From Anaerofustis stercorihominis (lineage in GTDB: Bacteria > Bacillota > Clostridia > Eubacteriales > Anaerofustaceae): a stretch of DNA of 64,000 bases. The position numbers were made by a program, and so were the translations under genes. The stretch lies in assembly GCA_015058295.1 (NCBI GenBank), contig SVCP01000003.1, forward strand, positions 20,531 through 84,530, read 5' to 3'. The notes under the pieces were generated by a model, which worked only from the letters and a program-made list of their open reading frames with translations, was not told the DNA's origin and ran no database searches. This document shows positions 25,380 through 34,999 of the stretch, in pieces; position 1 is the first letter of the stretch; each line of letters starts with the position of its first letter.

Positions 25380-26630
25380 ATGAACCGTAAATTTCATACA
25401 CAAAAAAGAACCCAGTTACTGGAAAAATTGCCGGAAGGCAGTATGGCGCTCATTCCGTCGGGAATGGTAGTGAATTATTCCCTTGACGGAGATTATCCTT
25501 TTGAAGTAAACAGGGATTTCTATTATTTCACAGGAATTGATTATCAGGATATGAAGCTTGTGCTTCTTAAATACAATTCTCTCACAAGAAGTGTCCTTGC
25601 AATTCCGAGAGTAGACCCCACACAGGAAAAATGGACAGGAAAGATGTTCACGCAGAAGGAATGTTCATTCATCAGCGGCATCGATGAAGTTATATTCCTC
25701 GATGAACTTGATGATATGCTGTATTCTCTTATTTATAACCAGAAGATAAAAACAGCATATATGATTCTTGAGTATGTGAAGGAAGGAAAACCTGACACAC
25801 TCTGCAACCACATCGCTCATGATTTTATGAGAAGATATCCTCTCGTTGAAGTAAAGAATCTTACGCCGCTTACAATGCCGCTTCGTATGGTGAAAAGTGC
25901 GGAAGAGATCGAAGCTACGAAGTATGCTGTAAAAGTGTGCGCGGATGCATTTGAACATATGATGAAAAATACTCTGCCCGGCATGAAGGAATGGGAAAAT
26001 CAGGCAAACTTCGAGTATGTGGTTAAGAAAAACGGAGGCAAAGTGGCGTTCAATTCCATAGTTGCATCGGGTATGAACGCAACCACACTCCATTATGTTG
26101 CAAATGACTGCGAAATGAAGGACTCAGACATGGTCCTTATGGACTGCGGGGCCAATGTTGATCATTATATTGCAGATGTAACGAGAACCATTCCTGTAAA
26201 CGGCGTGTTCACAGACAGGCAGAAAGAAATATACAATATCGTTCTTTCCGCAAACGAATATATAATCAGCATAGCAAAGCCCGGCCTTTCCACTGCGGAA
26301 CTTAACCGCAAACTCATTGAGTTCTACGCACAGAAGCTCAAAGCTGCAGGCCTTATCGAAGAAGACAATGAAGTCAGCGAATATTATTACCACGGAGTAT
26401 CTCACTCCATCGGTCTGAACGTACACGATATTTATGACAAAGACATTCCGCTTCAGCCGGGTATGATAATAAGCGTTGAACCGGGACTTTATTTCGCAAA
26501 ATACGGTATCGGTATCAGAATCGAAGACGATGTTCTCATTACGGAAAGCGGATGCGAAGTTCTTACTTCCGCAATCCCCAAGACCGTGGAAGATATAGAA
26601 GAATTAATGGCAAATAAGGAGATTGACTGA
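25380..26630 (+). CDS. Xaa-Pro aminopeptidase, M24B family
   Basis: A 416-residue metalloaminopeptidase releasing N-terminal residues before proline. The N-terminal creatinase-like domain spans about 1-165. The catalytic M24 domain shows metal ligands in 'LMDCGANVDHYIADVTRT' (two Asp), 'YYHGVSHSIGLNVHD' (His), 'SVEPGLYF' (Glu) and 'GIRIEDDVL' (Glu). ATG 25380 has GGAGG five bases upstream. The gene ends exactly where an M18 aminopeptidase begins, so the two form a peptide-catabolic operon. Confidence 0.92.
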   Translation: MNRKFHTQKRTQLLEKLPEGSMALIPSGMVVNYSLDGDYPFEVNRDFYYFTGIDYQDMKLVLLKYNSLTRSVLAIPRVDPTQEKWTGKMFTQKECSFISGIDEVIFLDELDDMLYSLIYNQKIKTAYMILEYVKEGKPDTLCNHIAHDFMRRYPLVEVKNLTPLTMPLRMVKSAEEIEATKYAVKVCADAFEHMMKNTLPGMKEWENQANFEYVVKKNGGKVAFNSIVASGMNATTLHYVANDCEMKDSDMVLMDCGANVDHYIADVTRTIPVNGVFTDRQKEIYNIVLSANEYIISIAKPGLSTAELNRKLIEFYAQKLKAAGLIEEDNEVSEYYYHGVSHSIGLNVHDIYDKDIPLQPGMIISVEPGLYFAKYGIGIRIEDDVLITESGCEVLTSAIPKTVEDIEELMANKEID

Positions 26631-28012
26631 TGGCTAATCTTAAATACGAAAAGACAAGTGCCTGGACAGGCAAGCAGGAAGCTATCCTTTCATACAGCGA
26701 AGGATACAAAAATTATCTTGACAGCGGCAAGACAGAAAGAGAATGTTGCGTAAGTACTGTTGAAATGGCAGTGAAAGCAGGTTTTGTTGACCTTAACGAA
26801 AAGATCAGCAAAAACGAAGCAGTAAAACCCGGCGACAAGATTTATTACACATACCATGAAAAGGCAGTGGTATTATATGTCATCGGTACAGAGCCAATCG
26901 AAAAAGGCCTCAACGTGACAGCTGCACACATCGACTCCCCGAGACTCGACCTGAAGGCTGTACCTCTTTATGAAGACGGCGGTCTTGCACTTATGAAAAC
27001 GCATTATTACGGCGGCATCAAGAAATATCAGTGGGGTGCAGTTCCTCTTTCTCTCCACGGTGTAATTTATACAACAGACAATAAAAAACTTACGGTAAAC
27101 ATCGGCGAAAAAGAAGATGATCCTGTATTCTTCATTTCTGATCTTCTTGTGCACCTTGCAGGCGATCAGCTTGCAAAACCAGCATCAAAGGTAATCACAG
27201 GCGAACAGCTCAATGTTATCTGCGGAAATATTCCTCTCGAAGATGAAGAATCGCAGAAAGTAAAGATGAATGTACTCAACATTCTCTTTGATACATACGG
27301 AATCGACGAAACAAGCTTCCTTTCAGCAGAGATCGAAGTTGTGCCTGCAGGAAAGGCAAGGGACGTAGGATTCGACAGAAGCCTTATCGCTTCTTATGCG
27401 CACGACGACAGAGTATGTGCTTATCCTGCAGTAACAGCACTTTTCGAAACAGAAAATCCCGCAAGAACATGCGTATGCATTCTTGCTGACAAAGAAGAGA
27501 TCGGAAGCGTCGGCACAACAGGTCTCAAGAGCAGATACTTTGAAAACTCACTTGCTGAGATCATCAACCTCATGGGTGAATACTCTGAGCTGACACTCAG
27601 AAGAACTCTTGCAAACTCCTACGTTCTCTCTATGGACGTTTGCTGCGGATATGACCCGAGCTTTGCGGAAGCATTCGAAAAGAACAATACAGCTCTCATC
27701 GGTTCAGGCGCTATCCTTACAAAGTTCACAGGCTCCCGTGGAAAATCAGGTTCCAACGACGCTCACAGCGAATATATGCACAAACTCGTAAGACTCTTCA
27801 CAGACAACGATGTTGCATATCAGACAGGTGAGCTTGGCAGAGTTGACCAGGGTGGCGGAGGAACCGTTGCACTTATCCTCGCTGAATACGGTGCACACAC
27901 AGTTGACTATGGTGTAGGCGTACTTGCGATGCACGCACCGTATGAGCTTATAAGCAAGGCGGATTTGTATTCCTGTTACGAAGGCGCAAAAGCCTTCTAC
28001 GGGCTTGTCTAA
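26630..28012 (+). CDS. M18 family aminopeptidase
   Basis: A 460-residue cytosolic zinc aminopeptidase of the aspartyl-aminopeptidase type (ApeB-like). Metal-site motifs are 'TAAHIDSPRLDLK' (about 96), 'LADKEEIGSVG' with the catalytic/bridging Glu pair (about 285), 'MDVCCGYDP' and 'GVLAMHAPYELISKADL' near the C-terminus. The start overlaps the M24B stop (TGATGG) and has an AAGGAG site inside that gene, so translation is coupled. Confidence 0.93.
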   Translation: MANLKYEKTSAWTGKQEAILSYSEGYKNYLDSGKTERECCVSTVEMAVKAGFVDLNEKISKNEAVKPGDKIYYTYHEKAVVLYVIGTEPIEKGLNVTAAHIDSPRLDLKAVPLYEDGGLALMKTHYYGGIKKYQWGAVPLSLHGVIYTTDNKKLTVNIGEKEDDPVFFISDLLVHLAGDQLAKPASKVITGEQLNVICGNIPLEDEESQKVKMNVLNILFDTYGIDETSFLSAEIEVVPAGKARDVGFDRSLIASYAHDDRVCAYPAVTALFETENPARTCVCILADKEEIGSVGTTGLKSRYFENSLAEIINLMGEYSELTLRRTLANSYVLSMDVCCGYDPSFAEAFEKNNTALIGSGAILTKFTGSRGKSGSNDAHSEYMHKLVRLFTDNDVAYQTGELGRVDQGGGGTVALILAEYGAHTVDYGVGVLAMHAPYELISKADLYSCYEGAKAFYGLV

Positions 28013-28014
28013 AT

Positions 28015-28265
28015 TCCCGTATGCGTCGTTGTTTGCATCGCAGCTGTCGCTCATTTACTGCAAGTAAACCACGCTCCATCTGCTCGCAAGCCGCCTAGCC
28101 TACGAAAATTTATACTTCGCCCATTTTATGGTATGCTCGTCTGAATCGCCATATACGGGATTGTTTTTGTGCCGTCGGCGGTTACGTACTGTTATGTACG
28201 CGCCCTTCGCGCTGCAAAATCCGCACCCGTCTATGCCAATTTATACTTCGCATACAGTGGTGTAA
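28015..28265 (+). repeat. Third dispersed-repeat core with inverted repeats
   Basis: GCTCATTTAC-TGCAA-GTAAACCACGC (28049-28074) matches the cores of copies A and B outside the 5-base loop. CCCGTAT (28015-28021) and ATACGGG (about 28153-28159) form arms around it, and AATTTATACTTCGC occurs twice (near 28108 and 28238). The wider sequence differs from copies A and B, so this is a second version of the element. The remaining gap up to 28475 holds a terminator and the lgt promoter. Confidence 0.6.
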
Positions 28266-28276
28266 GACATTGAAAT

Positions 28277-28301
28277 AGCCATCCGGAAGGGTGGCTTTTT
28301 T
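28277..28301 (+). terminator. Intrinsic terminator
   Basis: AGCCATCC, loop GGAA, GGGTGGCT plus T residues (28277-28301); flanking CATTGAAA/TTTCAATG can extend the stem. Confidence 0.8.
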
Positions 28302-28426
28302 CAATGTTTTCCGGCGTATATTTGCGGTAATTATGAATTATAATGAGTGCATATTTTATTCTTTGTGGGAAAATGAAAATAAATATGCAAAAATGTGCTT
28401 AAAACACGGTACTTTGTAAATAATTA

Positions 28427-28435
28427 TGCTATAAT
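28427..28435 (+). promoter_or_regulatory. Extended -10 promoter for lgt operon
   Basis: TGC followed by TATAAT (28430-28435), 40 bases before lgt. No good -35 is visible, as is usual for extended -10 promoters. Confidence 0.5.
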
Positions 28436-28475
28436 ATGAGATACTGGATTTTATAAATATACTGAGAGGTATTAT

Positions 28476-29282
28476 ATGTTTGCTTTTCTGGGGATGCCGG
28501 ATCCCATAGCATTTGAAATATTCGGGTTTGAAGTAAGGTGGTATGCACTTGTGATCACCATAGGTGTGCTTCTGGGTCTTACGCTTGTTCTCAAAAGATC
28601 GGAAAAATATGGCATAAAGGAAGATCATATATATGATATATTCATTGTTGCGGTTCCTCTTGCAATAATCGGTGCAAGGGCATATTATGTGTTCTTTGAA
28701 TGGGATTATTATTCCCTTCATCCTGAAAAGATAATTCAGGTATGGAAAGGCGGCCTTGCTATTCACGGAGGGATATTCTTCGGAATGCTCGCAGTATGGC
28801 TTGTATGCAGATACCGTAAGATAAGCTTTTTGAAGACTCTCGACCTTCTTGCTCCAAGCCTTATCTTGGGGCAGGCTATCGGAAGATGGGGAAACTATTT
28901 CAATATGGAAGCATACGGAACGGAAACGACCCTTCCGTGGGCGATTACGGTTTATGAAGCAGGCAAAGGATATATAAATGTACATCCCACGTTCCTTTAT
29001 GAATCGCTGTGGAACATCGGTGTATTCCTTATTCTTATGTTTGTTATCGAAAGAAAAAAGAAGTTCGACGGGCAGACAGCCTGCACGTATTTCATTTTGT
29101 ATTCACTGGGAAGATTCTTCATTGAAGGTCTGAGAACAGACAGCCTTTATATAATGGGGCTCAGAACAGCTCAGCTTGTAAGTCTCGGGCTTATCGCGGT
29201 GGGAATACTCGGATATATTATTCTCGGAAAGAAAAATAAGACCAATACGGAGGCGCACAGTGGCGAAGAAAGTCAGACTTGA
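28476..29282 (+). CDS. lgt: Prolipoprotein diacylglyceryl transferase
   Basis: A 268-residue membrane enzyme that attaches diacylglycerol to the lipobox Cys of prolipoproteins. Family motifs are 'EVRWYALVITIGVLLG' near the N-terminus, 'KGGLAIHGGIFFGM' (about 88-101) and the Lgt signature 'GQAIGRWGNYFNMEAYG' (about 132-148) with the essential Arg/Asn, plus several membrane helices. GAGAGG precedes the start. It overlaps tlyA by 23 bases. Likely substrates in this window include the lipoproteins at 33548 and 42382. Confidence 0.95.
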   Translation: MFAFLGMPDPIAFEIFGFEVRWYALVITIGVLLGLTLVLKRSEKYGIKEDHIYDIFIVAVPLAIIGARAYYVFFEWDYYSLHPEKIIQVWKGGLAIHGGIFFGMLAVWLVCRYRKISFLKTLDLLAPSLILGQAIGRWGNYFNMEAYGTETTLPWAITVYEAGKGYINVHPTFLYESLWNIGVFLILMFVIERKKKFDGQTACTYFILYSLGRFFIEGLRTDSLYIMGLRTAQLVSLGLIAVGILGYIILGKKNKTNTEAHSGEESQT

Positions 29283-30063
29283 TGTAATGCTTGCAGACAG
29301 ACTCCTTGCAGAATCAAGAAGCAAGGCGCAGGCGATGATAATGGCGGGAGTTGTGTATGTCAACGGTAACAAAGTCGATAAAGCCGGATATCAGGTGAGT
29401 GAAACCGACAACATAGAAGTCAGGGACAATGCCTGCCCGTATGTAAGCAGAGGCGGATTCAAGCTTGAGAAGGCTCTCAGGGTATTTGATTTTTCCGTTG
29501 ACGGAAAAGTTGCCATCGATGTAGGTGCGTCAAGCGGGGGATTTACGGATTGTATGCTGCAAAACGGAGCTGTGAAGGTATATGCGGTAGATGTGGGTAC
29601 CAATCAGCTTGTGTATAAACTCCGCATCGACGAAAGAGTACATGTTTTCGAGCAGACCAATTTCAGGAATATGCCCTTTGAGCTTATCGGGGAAAAAGTC
29701 GATGTTGCCGTAATGGATGTGTCGTTTATTTCAATCACAAAGCTTGTCGGGAATCTCAAAAACTTTTTAAAGGAAGATGCGCACTGTGTATTTCTTATAA
29801 AGCCACAGTTTGAAGCGGACAAAAACGATGTGGGCAAAGGTGTAATCACAGACATAAAACTGCACAGAAATATAGTGAAAAATGTGGTATATGCACTTGC
29901 GGATATGAATTATCAGTTGCTTGAGCTGGATTATTCTCCCATAAAGGGGCCGAAAGGAAATGTTGAGTTCATTTCGCATTTTGTTCTCAGGGATGAAGTT
30001 GATACTTCTGCATATGAAAGTATGGTACTTGCCGCTGTGGATGCGGCACACGGTAACTTATGA
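29260..30063 (+). CDS. tlyA: TlyA family rRNA (cytidine-2'-O)-methyltransferase / hemolysin-like
   Basis: A 267-residue protein with an N-terminal S4 RNA-binding domain (about 3-62, 'RLDVMLADRLLAESRSKAQAM') and an FtsJ-like methyltransferase domain ('AIDVGASSGGFTDCMLQNGA', 'AVDVGTNQLVYKL', 'LIKPQFEA'). Homologues methylate 16S/23S rRNA. The start is GTG at 29260 after CGGAGG inside lgt. Its stop overlaps the nadK start (ATGA). Confidence 0.92.
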   Translation: MAKKVRLDVMLADRLLAESRSKAQAMIMAGVVYVNGNKVDKAGYQVSETDNIEVRDNACPYVSRGGFKLEKALRVFDFSVDGKVAIDVGASSGGFTDCMLQNGAVKVYAVDVGTNQLVYKLRIDERVHVFEQTNFRNMPFELIGEKVDVAVMDVSFISITKLVGNLKNFLKEDAHCVFLIKPQFEADKNDVGKGVITDIKLHRNIVKNVVYALADMNYQLLELDYSPIKGPKGNVEFISHFVLRDEVDTSAYESMVLAAVDAAHGNL

Positions 30064-30893
30064 TGAAAAATGCTGCTATTATAACGAATATGAAAAAGGA
30101 CAAGGACCTTTGCGTTACGAAAGTCCTTGTTGATGAACTGAAAAAATATGGCTGGAACGTAAGTTTCGCGGAAGATCTTATCAGCGCCACAGGAGAAGGC
30201 AGTGTCATATCTTCAGATGAAAAATATGATGTGTGCTTTGTTATCGGTGGTGACGGAACTGTTCTGAATGCTGTAAACCGATATCCGCACTTTACATTTA
30301 TCGGCATAAACTTAGGCCGTATGGGATTTCTTACGGAGATTCCTTCGGGAGAGATCGCTTCTGCTGTGAAAGACATAACAGACGGAAAATATTTCACTGA
30401 AGAAAGAATGATGATAAATGTTTCCGCAGGAGATGTGAGCGTAGATGCGCTGAATGAAGTCAGTATAAAACACAAAGTCGCTTCAGGCATCGGGGAATTC
30501 AAAGTTTTTGTGAATGATGTGTTCCTTGCGCATTACGAAGCTGACGGAATTATCGTTGCGACGCCTACAGGCTCCACTGCATACAATCTTTCCGCAGGCG
30601 GCCCTATACTCAGCCCGGCCTGCGAAGGAATGATCCTTCAGAGCATCTGCTCTCATTCCATGAATGCAAGAGGCGTTGTTGTATCTGCTTCGGAAGATAT
30701 AACGGTGATGTTCGACAAGGACGAAAGTCATGTTATGGCAGACGGAGATATACTTGATATTGATACAGATGCGATAAGGGTAAGAAAGAGCGAAAAGACA
30801 ATCAGGCTTATGCATCTGAGTAAGTATAATTTTTACAATTCTTTATTTGAGAAGATAAAGCAACCAAATTATTTAAGAGGAGGGCTGTCATGA
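30060..30893 (+). CDS. nadK: NAD kinase
   Basis: A 277-residue ATP/NAD kinase making NADP. 'VIGGDGTVLNAV' (GGDG motif, about 62-73), 'INLGRMGFLTEI' and 'EADGIIVATPTGSTAYNLSAGGPIL' (about 160-184) are diagnostic. It begins at the tlyA stop (ATGA) and shares ATGA with argR, so tlyA-nadK-argR are translationally coupled, a common clostridial arrangement. An ATG at 30063 is an alternative start. Confidence 0.96.
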   Translation: MMKNAAIITNMKKDKDLCVTKVLVDELKKYGWNVSFAEDLISATGEGSVISSDEKYDVCFVIGGDGTVLNAVNRYPHFTFIGINLGRMGFLTEIPSGEIASAVKDITDGKYFTEERMMINVSAGDVSVDALNEVSIKHKVASGIGEFKVFVNDVFLAHYEADGIIVATPTGSTAYNLSAGGPILSPACEGMILQSICSHSMNARGVVVSASEDITVMFDKDESHVMADGDILDIDTDAIRVRKSEKTIRLMHLSKYNFYNSLFEKIKQPNYLRGGLS

Positions 30894-31342
30894 AACTGGA
30901 CAGACACGCAAAAATATTACAGATAATAGAGGATAATATCGTAGAGACTCAGGATGACCTTGCGGAATTGCTCAGGGATGCGGGTTTCAATGTTACTCAG
31001 GCGACAGTATCCCGTGATATAAGGGAGCTGAAGCTTATAAAAGTAATGACCGACGGCGGCAGATATAAATATGCTTCGTACAGCACGGAAAGCACAGGAT
31101 TTGATTCCCGTGTGGTTACCATCTTCCGTGAAGCGGTGCTCACTATTGATTATGCGGGGAATTTCGTTTGCCTGCATACAATAACGGGAATGGCAAGCGC
31201 TGCGGCAGTTGCTATTGATACAATAAAGAATCAAGATATCGTAGGCTGTGTTGCGGGGGATGATACTATATTCATTCTCATGCGCAGTGAAGAAAAGGCA
31301 AAGAATATAGTAAAATATTTCAAGAATATGCTGAAGAAATAA
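30890..31342 (+). CDS. argR: Arginine repressor ArgR
   Basis: A 150-residue regulator with an N-terminal winged helix (about 1-70, 'NVTQATVSRDIRELKLIKV') and a C-terminal arginine-binding hexamerisation domain ('VAIDTIKNQDIVGCVAGDDTIFI', with the GDD-T motif near 130). It represses arginine biosynthesis and may activate catabolism in response to arginine. It lies in the usual nadK-argR-recN order; no arginine genes are in this window. Confidence 0.95.
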   Translation: MKLDRHAKILQIIEDNIVETQDDLAELLRDAGFNVTQATVSRDIRELKLIKVMTDGGRYKYASYSTESTGFDSRVVTIFREAVLTIDYAGNFVCLHTITGMASAAAVAIDTIKNQDIVGCVAGDDTIFILMRSEEKAKNIVKYFKNMLKK

Positions 31343-31360
31343 ATCAGCCGGGAGGCAGAA

Positions 31361-33043
31361 ATGCTCGAAGTACTGTCTGTAAAAAACTATGCAATAATTT
31401 CATCCGTAAGAGTGGAGTTTACAAAAGGGCTCAATGTTCTCAGCGGTGAGACCGGTGCGGGAAAATCAATAATCGTAGGTGCACTTTCCCTTCTTCTCGG
31501 TGCGAGAGGAAACTCGGATATGATCCGTGCAGGAGAGAAAAAGCTCAGCGTGGAAGGTGTGTTCAGTTTTGATGAACTCAATCCTGCCCTGAAGGAAGCT
31601 CTTGATGAGAATGATATAGAATATGAAGACAACACCCTCATTATCCGCAGGGAAATAAATGATACATCAAAAAACACATGCAGGATAAATGATGTGACGG
31701 TAAGTGTTTCCTATCTGAAAAGAATAGGCTCTCTTCTTGTGGACATTCACGGACAGCACGAGCATCAGAGACTTCTCGCAAAAGAGAATCATCTTTATTA
31801 TCTTGATATGTATGCGCACGAAAGTATAAGCGTGGCGCTCGCTGCAGTGGCGCAGTCATATGATTTTATGAATTCCTGCAGGAAAGAACTCGATTCTCTG
31901 AAAGTAAAGCAGAAGGAAATATCAGATAAAAAAGATGAGTACGCTTCTGCACTTGCGGAGATAGAAAAAGTTTCTCCCGTCATCGGTGAAGACGAAAAAA
32001 TATCCGCAAGGCTGAAGGTCCTTGAAAGTGCGGAGAAGATATACTCTCTCGTGGACAGTGCGTATGGTCTGCTTTACCTTAAAAATGAAAGTGTCCTGAC
32101 ACTTCTTGGAGATGCAATAAACGAGCTTGAAAAAGTATCAAAATATGATGACGGCATGGAAAGTATAATTCCAATGCTCAGCGAGTCTCTGATAAACATA
32201 GAGGAAAGCGTCAACGAGATACGTGCATATCGTTCCAATCTTGAGTTTGAACCATATGAAATAGAAAATCTCAATGAAAGACTCTCTCAGCTGAACCGTC
32301 TGAAGAGAAAATACGGCTCCATCGAAGATATACTTGAGCGTCAGGAATATATGAAAGACGCTCTCAGCGGATTCGAAAGTATCGAAGACGATATCGCTCA
32401 GGGAGAAAAAAAATATTCCGATGCAGTAGAATCCTACAGGGAAAACGCATGGGCACTCTCCATACTCAGGCGAAGAGCCGCAGAGAACTTTTCCCGGGAA
32501 ATAATTTCTCAGCTTAAAGATATGGCCATGAAAGATGCGGAGTTTGAAGTCAGATTCACTGAAAAGAAACCTTCACCTGACGGAACGGACGATGTGGAAT
32601 TTTTCATCACCGCAAACAAAGGCCAGCCTCTCAGGGAGCTTTCGAAGACTGCATCAGGCGGGGAGGTTTCGAGGATAATGCTTTCACTGAAAAGCATCAT
32701 CGGTTCCCGTGACGGCATAGAGTGTATGATATTTGATGAGATCGACACAGGTATCAGCGGGAATACCGCAAAAGTAGTCGGCCGTAAGATGGCATCTCTT
32801 GCAAAGAGTAAGCAGATCATTGCAATAACCCATCTTGCGCAGATCGCATCCATGGCAGACGGACATTTCCTTATTGAAAAGAAAGATATTGATGATATTA
32901 CAACGACATCTCTCAGACTGCTTGAGCGTGATGAGAGAATAAAAGAGCTTGCGAGGATAGTAGGTTCCGGCGAAAGTGAAACAGCACTTTCTCACGGAGC
33001 GAATTTACTCAGCGAAGCTGAAGAATATAAAAAGGGGATATAA
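31361..33043 (+). CDS. recN: DNA repair protein RecN
   Basis: A 560-residue SMC-like ATPase that organises broken DNA ends in recombinational repair. Walker A 'LSGETGAGKSIIVGAL' lies at about 27-42, a coiled-coil central region at about 150-360, the signature-like 'TASGGEVSRIMLSLK' near 435 and Walker B 'MIFDEIDTGISG' near 465. GGGAGG precedes the start. It ends two bases before luxS. Confidence 0.96.
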   Translation: MLEVLSVKNYAIISSVRVEFTKGLNVLSGETGAGKSIIVGALSLLLGARGNSDMIRAGEKKLSVEGVFSFDELNPALKEALDENDIEYEDNTLIIRREINDTSKNTCRINDVTVSVSYLKRIGSLLVDIHGQHEHQRLLAKENHLYYLDMYAHESISVALAAVAQSYDFMNSCRKELDSLKVKQKEISDKKDEYASALAEIEKVSPVIGEDEKISARLKVLESAEKIYSLVDSAYGLLYLKNESVLTLLGDAINELEKVSKYDDGMESIIPMLSESLINIEESVNEIRAYRSNLEFEPYEIENLNERLSQLNRLKRKYGSIEDILERQEYMKDALSGFESIEDDIAQGEKKYSDAVESYRENAWALSILRRRAAENFSREIISQLKDMAMKDAEFEVRFTEKKPSPDGTDDVEFFITANKGQPLRELSKTASGGEVSRIMLSLKSIIGSRDGIECMIFDEIDTGISGNTAKVVGRKMASLAKSKQIIAITHLAQIASMADGHFLIEKKDIDDITTTSLRLLERDERIKELARIVGSGESETALSHGANLLSEAEEYKKGI

Positions 33044-33044
33044 T

Positions 33045-33515
33045 ATGGAAAAGATAGCAAGTTTTCAGGTAGATCACGACACACTTGAACCGGGACTTTA
33101 CGTTTCCAGAATTGATGAATACAACGGTATGAAAACCGTAACCTTCGATATAAGAATGAAAAAGCCCAATGACGGTGATTATCTTACAACTACTGAAGCT
33201 CACAGCATAGAGCATCTCGGTGCTACATATCTTCGCAACAATGCAGATATAAAGGACAGGGTTGTGTATTTCGGCCCTATGGGTTGCAGAACGGGATTCT
33301 ATGTGATTTTCTTTGATGACATTTCCGTGAAGGAAGCTTCGGTGATAATTACGGATATGTTTGAGTTTATCGCATCCTACGAAGGAGAAATCCCGGGAGC
33401 AAAGGCAAAAGAATGCGGCAACTATCTTGATCTTGAGCTTGGGTGTGCAAAGACTCAGGCGAAGGAGTATCTGGAAGTTTTACATCGCCTTTGTTACGAA
33501 AACACGCATTATTAA
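33045..33515 (+). CDS. luxS: S-ribosylhomocysteine lyase LuxS
   Basis: A 156-residue Fe/Zn enzyme that cleaves S-ribosylhomocysteine to homocysteine and DPD, the autoinducer-2 precursor. It has the metal-binding HxxEH in 'AHSIEHLGA' (about 50-58), catalytic Cys in 'GCRTGFY' (about 82) and Cys ligand in 'KECGNY' (about 123). The ATG at 33045 is chosen because AAAGGGG lies upstream and the protein then starts MEKIASF; the frame opens 69 bases earlier inside recN. Placement directly behind recN suggests co-transcription. No pfs/mtn or other methyl-cycle gene is adjacent. Confidence 0.95.
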   Translation: MEKIASFQVDHDTLEPGLYVSRIDEYNGMKTVTFDIRMKKPNDGDYLTTTEAHSIEHLGATYLRNNADIKDRVVYFGPMGCRTGFYVIFFDDISVKEASVIITDMFEFIASYEGEIPGAKAKECGNYLDLELGCAKTQAKEYLEVLHRLCYENTHY

Positions 33516-33540
33516 AAAAAGTCCACTGTGTGGACTTTTT
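33516..33540. terminator. Bidirectional terminator luxS / lipoprotein
   Basis: AAAAAGTCCA, loop CTGTG, TGGACTTTTT. It serves both converging genes. Confidence 0.85.
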
Positions 33541-33547
33541 ATTTTGT

Positions 33548-34078
33548 TCAGTTTACCGGTTCTATACGTGTGTATGTATAGCCTTTGTCGTTGAGGGTGT
33601 CAATGAGTTCGCCCGGTGTGAGACCGTCGTAGTCGATGAAGAAAAGGCTGTAATCAGCAATCGCATCGCCTTCGATAACTTCTGTTTCGGCAGGTTCTTC
33701 ATCGTTCTTCTGAAAATGGATCTCGATCTTCACGAGTTTGCCGTCTTCGTAATAAAGCGTAAATGAATTCCACTGCATTGCGTCGTCCGCAACGACCACT
33801 TTGTATTTTCCTCCGTTTGCCACATCGTCCGCAGTGTATGTTTTCGGGGGATTTTTCTGTTCTTCCTCTTTTTTCTGTTCTTCGTAATCCTTTACAATTC
33901 CGAGTTCACTCAGAAGTGCAGCTCTCTGCTCTTCGCTCATGGCTTCGATCTCTTCTTCGGAAAATCCTGCTTCTTCGAGGAGCGCCGCATCTTCCTTTGA
34001 GATTCCGCTTACATTTCCGCAGGCGCAAAATGCCATAAGCATACAGGCTGTAAGTAATAACGCAATAAGCTTTTTCAT
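33548..34078 (-). CDS. Putative lipoprotein, unknown function
   Basis: A 176-residue secreted lipoprotein: basic N-terminus, hydrophobic stretch and lipobox 'LMAFCACG' with Cys at about 18-20. Residues 25-65 are acidic and helical ('LLEEAGFSEEEIEAMSEEQRAALLSELG'), 65-85 are Lys/Glu-rich, and 85-176 form a small beta-rich domain ('YYEDGKLVKIEIHF'). The family is not recognised. AAGGAG precedes the ATG. It is monocistronic. Confidence 0.75.
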   Translation of the reverse strand: MKKLIALLLTACMLMAFCACGNVSGISKEDAALLEEAGFSEEEIEAMSEEQRAALLSELGIVKDYEEQKKEEEQKNPPKTYTADDVANGGKYKVVVADDAMQWNSFTLYYEDGKLVKIEIHFQKNDEEPAETEVIEGDAIADYSLFFIDYDGLTPGELIDTLNDKGYTYTRIEPVN

Positions 34079-34193
34079 AAAAGTCTCCTTAAATTTTCTG
34101 ATGCTGTAAGTATATCACTTTGCCCTGTGAAATTAAAGAGTATAGAATGTCGTATTTTTGAATTTTGCGGATATACTTTCCATGAAATAAACT

Positions 34194-34222
34194 GAGGCAG
34201 CCATTAAGGGGATGACTGCCTC
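34194..34222 (-). terminator. Intrinsic terminator of the dap operon
   Basis: GAGGCAG / CTGCCTC arms (34194-34200, 34216-34222); the minus-strand transcript continues into AGTTTATTTC. Confidence 0.6.
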
Positions 34223-34279
34223 CGAAAGGAAGAAAAGTATATAGTATAAGAACACTTGCGCATTCTTATATTATCAGTA

Positions 34280-34999
34280 TTATTTTCTCAGATCATCGAG
34301 AATCTCTGTCTTTTCTCTCGTCTGATCATCAACATTTTTTACGACGACGGCCGGACTTCCCGCAACTACGGTGTACGGTGCAACATCCTGAGTTACCACT
34401 GCCCCTGCTGCAACAACTGCACCTTTTCCGACACGGATACCTTCCAGTACTACTGCGTTGGCACCTACGAGAACATCGTCTTCGATGATTACAGGTGTTT
34501 TTGATGGCGGTTCGAGTACTCCTGCGATGACTGCACCTGCACCGATATGACATCTTTTTCCTATGGTTGCCCTTGCGCCGAGCACGGCCCCCATATCGAT
34601 CATTGTTTCTTCACCGACGACGGCACCGAGATTGATTATTGCTCCCATCATTATTACAGCGTTATTTTCTATGATTGCGCCTTCTCTTATGAATGCTCCC
34701 GGCTCTATCCTTGCATTTACGGGCAGCATATCAATAAGGGGAATTGCGGAATTTCTTCTGTCCTGGACTATTCTGTATGAAGTTATGTTTTCTCTTTCTG
34801 CTTCTATAAGCGCCTGTGCGTCCGATGCTTCCGTAAACACCGTGTACGAGCCACTTGCTCCGTAGTATTCATAGCCGCAAAGTGCATCTTCGTTTATATT
34901 TCCTCTTATGTAAAGCGTTACGGGAGTAACTTTTACGGACTCCCTGACATACCTTGCAAGTTCATAGGGGTTTGTGAAATCATATGTATTGTTGTTCAT
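34280..34999 (-). CDS. dapH: Tetrahydrodipicolinate N-acetyltransferase
   Basis: A 239-residue left-handed beta-helix acyltransferase of the lysine/DAP acetylase pathway. The N-terminal DapH domain ('[26 protein letters not shown]') is followed by hexapeptide repeats from about residue 85 ('[27 protein letters not shown]') and '[17 protein letters not shown]', '[12 protein letters not shown]'. The acetyl type fits Firmicutes. The start overlaps the dapB stop by one base (TAATG). Confidence 0.93.
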   Translation of the reverse strand: MNNNTYDFTNPYELARYVRESVKVTPVTLYIRGNINEDALCGYEYYGASGSYTVFTEASDAQALIEAERENITSYRIVQDRRNSAIPLIDMLPVNARIEPGAFIREGAIIENNAVIMMGAIINLGAVVGEETMIDMGAVLGARATIGKRCHIGAGAVIAGVLEPPSKTPVIIEDDVLVGANAVVLEGIRVGKGAVVAAGAVVTQDVAPYTVVAGSPAVVVKNVDDQTREKTEILDDLRK

